Translations under genes and position numbers: made by a program
Origin: Cryptomeria japonica
Lineage: Eukaryota > Streptophyta > Pinopsida > Cupressales > Cupressaceae
Direction of reading: 5' to 3'
Length of the DNA stretch: 64,000 bases
Assembly: GCF_030272615.1 (NCBI RefSeq)
Contig: NC_081414.1
Span: 6,703,001 to 6,767,000 of the forward strand
Shown here: positions 57,601-64,000 of the stretch, in pieces
Layout of the letters: every line of letters starts with the position of its first letter
Numbering within the stretch: the stretch's first letter is position 1
Notes under the pieces: generated by a model
The model's input: the letters and a program-made list of their open reading frames with translations, nothing else
Database searches by the model: none
Told to the model about the DNA's origin: nothing

Positions 57601-58795
57601 TCCATATTATTATTTTTTTAATAAGAAACGTGGGTTTCAAACACTCCCACCCACAATAGCAAAACCCCATAATAACATTAAAAAAAACAGTCTTAAAAAG
57701 AGACTTACAAGAGGATATTGCAAAACCCAAACCATTTCCATAACAACAAGGAAGAACAGTTAAGGTAAATCCTACCTTCACACGCATTCCTGGAATAACT
57801 GAAGGAGAGCCCAATCCTGCCAAATCCAGAAGCCCTTCCTTCCTCCCAAAACCTCCAATTTCATCCCAAAATTTCTTTCCAACCAAAAATTCTCCAAAAA
57901 TGTCCATCCCCAAAAATTTTCCAAAATTTAGGTTATATGGAAGAGTTGACCAAAAATTCCATTTTTGGGAATTAAAATTTCTATTTAAAAAAATAATCTC
58001 CAAATTAATTCTTTTCTAACTATAACAAAAAATTGACTTGCTTTTCAATTCAAAATCGATTTTCTCTTTAATTCAATTTACCCTTTCTAATTTCAAAAGC
58101 CAACAGAATACAATTTAATCTATGGCAATTAAATACAAAACTTCCTTTTTCGACATCATACACAAAATGCATTTAATATTTAAATTAACTATTTAACTGA
58201 ACTTGCTCCCAATTAAAACGAGCAATCCAATATCAACGAAAATCGCATAACGAAATCCTGATTAATCTAGTCCATTAATCTTCAAAGCACAAACACATAT
58301 TTAATCAAAATAATTACTAAGGACTAATTAATCAATTTAACCATACACACCAAGCACGCAAACCGAGAAGGTCAACCAAACAGACGACTCGCAAACCCAA
58401 CCAAAAAGGGATTACCGACGACGACTGACGATGCTCACTTGAGCACGACTAAGGTCAACTAGGGTCTTACGACCACCTAATCCAACTCTAAGGATAAAAG
58501 AGGTACACTCAAACCTGCAAATCCAGGTGAAGACGAACCTCGCACTCATGCGGCGTTGTACCTGAAATTTCCTGCAACCAAGAGTCATACATGCATACAT
58601 ATATAAACTTAATGAAAGCGTTAGCCCGATATTAATACCACGAAATAGGTACACTAAACAACTTGCATACAACTAGTGTGGGAACCCACATCAATAGCTA
58701 TGCGTTAAATCAACATCTGACTATAATCATAATATTTAGATAAACTGAACAAGATTAAACTAAGATTAGAGATTGATTAGGGCAGGGGTACTACA
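54612..58795. mobile_element. 4.2-kb LTR-like insertion (probable giant solo LTR) in element E
   Basis: Starts TGTAATGCCCC and ends GGGGTACTACA, with a perfect 5-bp target duplication TCTTC at 54607-54611 and 58796-58800. The ends are similar as inverted repeats over 11 bp (TGTARTRCCCC). No direct terminal repeats and no coding region were found, so a solo LTR of a Ty3/gypsy element with very long LTRs is the simplest reading. A non-autonomous element that lost its repeats is possible. Orientation is undecided. The several 60-164 codon ORFs on both strands lack any recognisable domain. Confidence 0.75.
57170..57412. other. GC-rich island inside the 4.2-kb insertion
   Basis: About 240 bp of very high G+C (for example CCGCGCGGGCGGCGCCAC) with many CpG, sharply bounded on both sides by A- or T-runs in otherwise AT-rich DNA. 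ORFs over it (57103-57428, - strand) are Pro/Arg/Ala-rich and look like composition artefacts. It may be a promoter-like or structural part of the LTR, or a captured fragment. Confidence 0.6.
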
Positions 58796-59640
58796 TCTTC
58801 TTTCAATATTGCATGTCTATTAGAACACCTAGATGCCATATGACCAATTTTATTGCAGTTAAAATATTTAAATGATAGTTTAGCTTCAAGCTCTAAAAGT
58901 TCTTCATTCTCTCTTTTGATTTCTTCAAGTTCTCTAGCATAAAGTGTTTTCCAATCAGATTTTTCAGATGATGATGATGCAGATGATGACGATGCCTTGA
59001 AAGCTAAATCTATCTTAATTGTAGCAATAGGACCAAATTCCTCAAGTTCAAAAGCTGAAATTTTTCCAACCAAAGTATCTCTAGATGCTGATGCATTAGG
59101 AATTGTTCTTAATTCATTGATAGTAGTTACTTTCATTTTATATGCCGGTGGCAATGCTCTTAAAACTTTAGAAACACTTTCATCTTCACTTAAGGATCCT
59201 CCACAACATTGTATACCCAAGACAATTTCATTAACTCTTTCCATAAAAGCAGAAATCCTTTCATCTTCTTCAATTTTCAGATTTTCATACCTGACCCGGA
59301 AGCATTCCAATTTTGCAATTTTGATAGTGGTATCACCTTCATTCAATGTCTCCAATTTATCCCAAATAGCTTTAACAGTACATCCATCTGATAATCCCAT
59401 GATTTGTTGATTTGACAATACGCTCAAAAGTGCTTCTCTTGCTTTGCAATCATTCTCTTGATCTTTAGCCAAGGTTGGTGGATTAGGTTGACCTTGAGTA
59501 GGACCAACATAGCCATTCTTTGTAACATCCCATATGTCTCTTCCAATGCAATTCAGATGTGTCTCCATTCTGATCTTCCATATACCATAATTAGTTCCAT
59601 CAAGCTTCGGATTGTCCTTCCTGAAATAGTTAGTTGCCAT
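58796..59640 (-). pseudogene. Element E gag
   Basis: ATG ends at 59640 on the - strand, shortly after the LTR and primer site. ATNYFRKDNPKLDGTNYGIW is the UBN2-type capsid opening. Further on are WDKLETLNEGDTTIKIAKLE and ISAFMERVNEIVLGIQ. A Ser-rich linker and a short Glu-rich coiled coil precede the knuckle YFNCNKIGHMASRC, whose first Cys is Tyr. The reading frame is open until the 4.2-kb insertion cuts it at 58796; the downstream part is at 54611. Confidence 0.88.
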
Positions 59641-59679
59641 AGAATCTCCTCGAGTTGTTAAACTTCTGCAAAAAGAGGA

Positions 59680-59697
59680 CTAGGCTCTGATACTAAT
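59680..59697 (-). other. Element E primer-binding site
   Basis: On the - strand the LTR end CCTAACA is followed by ATTAGTATCAGAGCC: the initiator-Met tRNA pattern with the first G changed to A, the same variant as in element A. Confidence 0.85.
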
Positions 59698-60781
59698 TGT
59701 TAGGACCCAGAGGCAACTGAGAGGGGAGGGGGGGCAGGTGGGGGGGGTGTGAATCAATTGTCTATTAATTTCAACCCAAATATAACTTAACCAAACTTAG
59801 TGCATAATACCGGTAAACCAAACTTAATGTCGGTAGACTGTTTAGCAGTTAATAACAGTACCGGTAAAGTTTAATGCATGAAACAGAAAGACAAGTAACA
59901 TCCACAACACATAACACAGTTATTTGTACGTGGAAACCCTGTAAGGGGAAAAACCACGGTGGGAAACCTTACCCACAATCAGATGATACTAATGCAGATA
60001 GTATGTGTGTACAAATGGAGTCTGCACATGTAGAAAGGCCAACTGCCTAGAGCTCACTGCTCAATCACAAAATGGGAGTCACATTGACTACAATTGGATG
60101 GTTAAACCCAATGATAATGTACTGCTTAAAATAGCATCTTCATATGTTGGATTCAGTACCGGTTAAGCTCTGATTGGCTTCTTCATACCTTCATTGAATC
60201 TTCAAATGATGTCTGTGTGTATAGCTCTACTTATATTCGCATATACCTTATTACAATTCTTTTCCACACACCTTTTTTCCTTACATAATCTCACAAATGA
60301 GATCTTACATATATACCAAAACCTAAGACCAAATGTGTAAGTCAGCTCACTAATTAAATCAATTACAAATGAATCAATATGTGATGCATGATGTCAGCTT
60401 AATGCATTTACAATAATAATCAATCAATAAAACATCTCCATAATGTATCATGTTGATCTGGAATAGATAACACTTGTTGGTCCATAACCTAGACCTATTT
60501 GTCAGTAACAGCAAATATGCAAACTTGATTAGACCAATAATCAAATCACCAAAACCAAGTGTCCAAACAATGTCTTCGACATAACCAAGTAATCTCCAGA
60601 TGATAACAGATCATCCTCAGTGTTGGTGAACAATATATCCTGTCGGTGAACCAGATACCGCCAACTGTGCATAAGTCACTGAACATGTCAGTGAACATAA
60701 CCAAAGATCTCCACAAGGATAAGTGTTGATAAGTGTTGACATCAATGACAAAACCAATGCAGCACATCCATACTACCAACA
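59698..60781 (-). repeat. Element E 5' LTR (right copy)
   Basis: 1084 bp, uninterrupted, TGTTAGGACC to ACCAACA on the + strand. A run of G-rich sequence at 59725-59752 is longer than in the other two family copies. The inverted repeat CGGTAGACTGTT...AACAGTACCG lies at about 59830-59862 and the CCACGG/CGTGG stem at 59929-59959. Confidence 0.92.
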
Positions 60782-62730
60782 ATTTTGTGACCACGGGTAC
60801 AAGGGTAACTAAAAGTATTCAAATCAAGAAGGAATTGGTACCCAAGGTATATGCAAAGAAGCAAACTGCAACAAGGAAGAGAGGTAGACATCTCATTCTT
60901 CAACAGGAATCTGAGGAAACTGATACTGAAGAAGAAACAAAGAAGATGAAAGTGACTGGTAAGAAATCCAAATCAATAGGAAACATTTCTAAACAAAGTA
61001 CTCCTATTAATGTTTCAACATTCAAACCAATAAGTGATTTTGAGAGGATTTTTAAAACATTAGGGAGGAAACGGTGTGATAATGTAAAAGAAAATTTTGA
61101 TTCATTTGATGAAGGTCAGAAACAAGAAGTGGTAAAAGAGGTAATCAATTACCTATGTTAATACAACCAGTTACCACAAGATATTAAAAAGGACATTTCT
61201 TATTCTTTGTATTCAATTCTTGAAAATAAATGAAAAATGGTTGTAGATAAGGATCAAGAAATTATTGATAGAGTTTTTGTTCAATATTTTCCTGAGTTGT
61301 CTCGAGATGAGTTATTTGCATTGCTTGCTAAGTACAAAGGGCAATTTCATTCTAAATCAAGGAGACTAAGGCTATTGGATGGAAAGATTCAACTTGTTGA
61401 AGATGATACTCATCGTATAGCTAAATATATTCAAAGGATGAATGCACTATTGAAAGGCTACAAAAATATGCCTAATCAGACTAAGACTGGAGCTCCACCG
61501 GAGCGAGATGCTGAAGAGTTTACTACACCGGATGTAGTATATCCTGTCAAGAATAAGGATGACACAAGTTCTCCACCTGTTATATTCTTTGTGGATGATA
61601 CTGAAGAAGTTCAGGTTATTGTTGATACAACCTATATTGAACCTGTTAAGGAAATTGGACAGCAACCGGATATTGTTGGTGAACAATTTGTAGAGGAAGC
61701 ACTGATTAATGAACCAAGTGTGGACATAGAACCGCCACTGGAAAAAGAACACAAAGTCGAAAGTTAACTGCCACCGGTCACTACAACCACTCTACAGGAT
61801 CAATTAGAGAAAGAGAAAGAGAAAACAAAGGAGAAGACAACAGAGAAAAAGGATGCAAAAGAAAAAGCAAAGGTGAAGCAGCAAACTAATGATGATGATG
61901 ACTCAATCAGCATACAAGGTCCAATTCATGTGGACAAATTGAGCGCATCTGAATTTATGGAGATTGCTTATGTTATGCAATCTAGGGCTCAAAAGAAACG
62001 ATTGAAAGAGCAAAGAAAAGAAGCAGAAACAATTCAGACAGTTGTTGAAATTTTGTCAAGTCTCCTACCGGAGACTGACACTGGTAATTTGTCTACCCCT
62101 ATTGCCAAGCTTGGACAGCTAGTTACTGATGCTACTGACCAATTGAAATCACTTGAAGAGGCAACACATGCCTTAGCTGAAAATGATTATAGGAAGAAAA
62201 GGGGTGAGCAATTACTTTCAGATATTGATAAAGGCAAAGATTGCTTTATCTGTGAATAAAGATTTATTGAGAACTGCTACAGAAAAAGGAGGTAAAATTT
62301 TGGCTAATATATCTAAAATTTCTTCTATTATGATTTAAAGCAAAAGCGTGAAGAAACAGAGAAATAACTAGAGCGGATAAGTGATGCATATAACCCTGTA
62401 CAGGATTCGGCTTTAGATTTTGGCAAATCCGTTAATGCTTTGCAACATCTATTAGATGTTTATGATTTTGAACATGTTAAGCGAATCTGATCCTTGAAAG
62501 AACTGAAAAACAAGTTGATCCCAAAACTTGAAATTCTAGAGAGGGCATATAAGGATTCTGAAGAAGTTTTGGCTACACCAGAGATGAGCACAGTGGATGC
62601 TATGGAAGAATTTACTGCACAAGTTTTGACAAATGTTGAGATCACTAAAACATTGTTAGAGACATAGGATAATGATCTCAAGCAACTAAAGTTTCATTTC
62701 AGTGACATTTTCTTAAGAGTTCCATTGTAA
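60782..62730 (+). pseudogene. Element D second ORF, 3' part (unassigned, coiled-coil rich)
   Basis: Continues the ORF interrupted at 42461. Frame is open over 60787-61161, 61237-61767 and 61873-62259, all the same frame, with stops at 61159, 61231 and 61765 and a frame change after 62259. The first part is basic (KKQTATRKRGRH), then acidic (EETDTEEETKK). The section from 61780 is Lys/Glu-rich and predicted coiled coil by eye (EKEKTKEKTTEKKD). The tail includes ALDFGKSVNALQHLLDVYDF and AMEEFTAQVLTNVEITKTLL. No enzymatic motif, zinc finger or clear membrane segment was noticed. Together with 41280-42461 it makes about 1,040 codons. Confidence 0.5.
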
Positions 62731-62951
62731 AAACTCTTATACTTATATATGCAGTTTTTTGATGCAAAATTTGATGTATTATATATGTATTTTACTTTTC
62801 AATTTGGAATTGTTGTCAAAGGGGGAGTAGAAATATATATGTGATGTAAAATTTTGCATGTACTATTAAGGGGGAGTCTATATATTTTTGTAAACACTTA
62901 GTTGTCTCAAAAAAATTTCTAAGTGTTGTCATCAATGCCAAAGGGGGAGGT
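62731..62951 (+). other. Element D 3' untranslated region with three purine tracts
   Basis: GTCAAAGGGGGAGTAG near 62815, TTAAGGGGGAGT near 62867, and GCCAAAGGGGGAGG at 62937-62950, which abuts the LTR. Same layout as in elements A, E and F. Confidence 0.8.
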
Positions 62952-63005
62952 TGTTGGATTGATGATGATTTTTGTATTGGATGACTTTATGTGTTGTCAT
63001 TTATG

Positions 63006-63045
<40 letters not shown>

Positions 63046-64000
63046 TTGTATTGTCATAGTCATCTTAGTTTAGTCAAACCAATAATACTCCTAAGACTTC
63101 ATATTGTAAACCGGTATCATATGTATAAAGTAAGTCCAACCGATATGAAGGTGTCTATACCGGTATATATAGACAACTGGTATATGCAAGTACGATACTT
63201 GATTTTGGTCAATTCCATTGTTACTAGTTTCGAGATGCAGCAAGGAGCGACATGGAGACAATCGGTATATGAGTTTGATGTGGTGAACACTAAATCGGTA
63301 TCGATCTTCAAACCGGTTTCACAGATTTGTGTGATGAGTTATCACCAGTTGTTATGTGTTATCTCTAACCGACATTTTTGGTGATAATTTGTGATGTGTT
63401 ATGAAAGATTGTCCAGATACACTGAACCTAGGAAATTTTGTTGAGGTTCTTGAAGCCAACATGAAATCTAATGTCTATAAAGAGGCATTGTGATGACTTA
63501 TTTTGATATGCAAGATACGAGTTATGTTATGAGTTTGAGTTGATGTGATTTATTGAAGGAGTTGCAGAGTATGTCGGTGATGCAATATTAAGTGAGCAGA
63601 AAAGGATCTATACAAGCAAGATGTGTTATTTCTAGATCATACCACCTGTTGTTTTCTAATCACTACAGCGGTTAAAACCCCTAACCGGGTAAGCTCTAAC
63701 AAGCTTCATTGTACAAATCCTCTAACAAGGTGATTCATTAACTTGGATCTAAATCCTCCACTAAGGTTACCTTTAACCAGGTATAGCTCCTAACAGGGCT
63801 TTGGGATCTTTAACAAGATCTACTCCTAACAGAGCACTTTGTAGACCTTAACCGGTTAGTTTTTCCCAGTTGGGTTTTCCACGTATAAACACTTGTGTTA
63901 TGGTGAATGTTTTACTTACTGTGAATGCTATTATAACACTTTGGATTGCATACAAAGTCTTAAATAAATTGGTTAATTGTTTTTACCAGTCTGGGTTTAA
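62952..64000 (+). repeat. Element D 3' LTR (continues past the window end)
   Basis: Starts TGTTGGATTGATG directly after the polypurine tract. Holds a (CA)18 microsatellite at 63007-63042, several ACCGGT palindromes (63110-63320), and the inverted-repeat array at 63671-63862. From offset about 453 it matches the truncated 5' LTR. By comparison with that copy, roughly 100 bp are still missing at the window edge. Confidence 0.88.

Larger units (their letters stand above)
42462..60781 (-). mobile_element. Element E: Ty1/copia retrotransposon, Sirevirus-like, interrupted twice
   Basis: Starts TGTTAGGACC and ends ACCAACA on the + strand; coded on the - strand. Its LTRs are 42462-50968 (split by element F) and 59698-60781. 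Removing element F and the 4.2-kb unit leaves about 6.8 kb. Gag, protease, integrase, reverse transcriptase and RNase H are all present in one - frame for pol. The 5 bp flanking it are CTTCT (42457-42461) and ATTTT (60782-60786), matching at three positions. Deleting one 5-bp copy keeps D's second ORF in frame, so this is best read as a decayed target duplication. Confidence 0.9.
38772..64000 (+). mobile_element. Element D: Sirevirus-like LTR element with gag-like ORF and a large extra ORF but no pol
   Basis: The 5' LTR (truncated at its start, 38772-39459) and the 3' LTR (from 62952, running beyond the window) are homologous. The 5' LTR is followed by a copia primer site and the 3' LTR is preceded by a CAAAGGGGGAGG tract. 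The interior, once element E (42462-60781) is discounted, is about 5.2 kb. It holds a gag-like ORF with zinc knuckles and a second, long unassigned ORF. No protease, integrase, reverse transcriptase or RNase H of its own was found; the pol genes within its span belong to E and F. The tract and primer site place it near Sireviruses. Confidence 0.82.

Noticed and set aside
62923-63384. 153-codon ORF with a His-Thr run
   Set aside because: It spans the polypurine tract and the LTR start of element D, and the His-Thr run is the (CA)18 microsatellite.

Overview
The window looks like intergenic DNA from a large land-plant nuclear genome, plausibly a gymnosperm. That taxon is inference: every recognisable coding trace belongs to a plant retrotransposon lineage (Sirevirus-like Ty1/copia, Tat/Athila-like Ty3/gypsy, a chromodomain Ty3 element, and an L1-type LINE with an RNase H domain). 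No host gene, rRNA, tRNA or CRISPR array was found. Nearly all coding regions are broken by stops or frameshifts.

Layout, left to right. Positions 1-174 hold the chromodomain end of a Ty3 chromovirus, followed by a probable LTR. About 2570-8290 is a decayed plant L1 LINE (ORF1, endonuclease, reverse transcriptase, zinc-binding zf-RVT, RNase H). Positions 8843-9526 hold an unrecognised ORF. Element A (9843-19369, + strand) is a complete but dead Sirevirus-like copia with target-site duplication (TSD) TATGT; its left LTR carries a solo LTR (10911-11949, TSD AGAAA). Element B (19511-27553, - strand, TSD AATAT) is a Ty3/gypsy element with gag and protease only. Element C (28095-32296, - strand, TSD GTATT) is a Ty3-type element with no pol and a higher-order repeat in its leader. 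Positions 32302-38771 are AT-rich DNA without genes.

From 38772 to the window end there is a nest. Element D (+ strand, its 3' LTR running off the window) contains element E (- strand copia, 42462-60781), inserted into D's second ORF. E is itself interrupted twice. Element F (+ strand copia, 42853-50139, TSD AAACC) sits in E's left LTR. A 4.2-kb LTR-like unit (54612-58795, TSD TCTTC) sits in E's gag region. The order of events is therefore D, then E, then F and the 4.2-kb unit.

The most unusual things are these. D encodes a gag-like ORF plus a second ORF of about 1,000 codons that I cannot assign, with no pol between them. The LTRs of D and F carry arrays of 16-nt inverted repeats with different stems around a constant TAAC core. 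The leader of C holds a 142-144 bp higher-order repeat built from units of about 27 bp.
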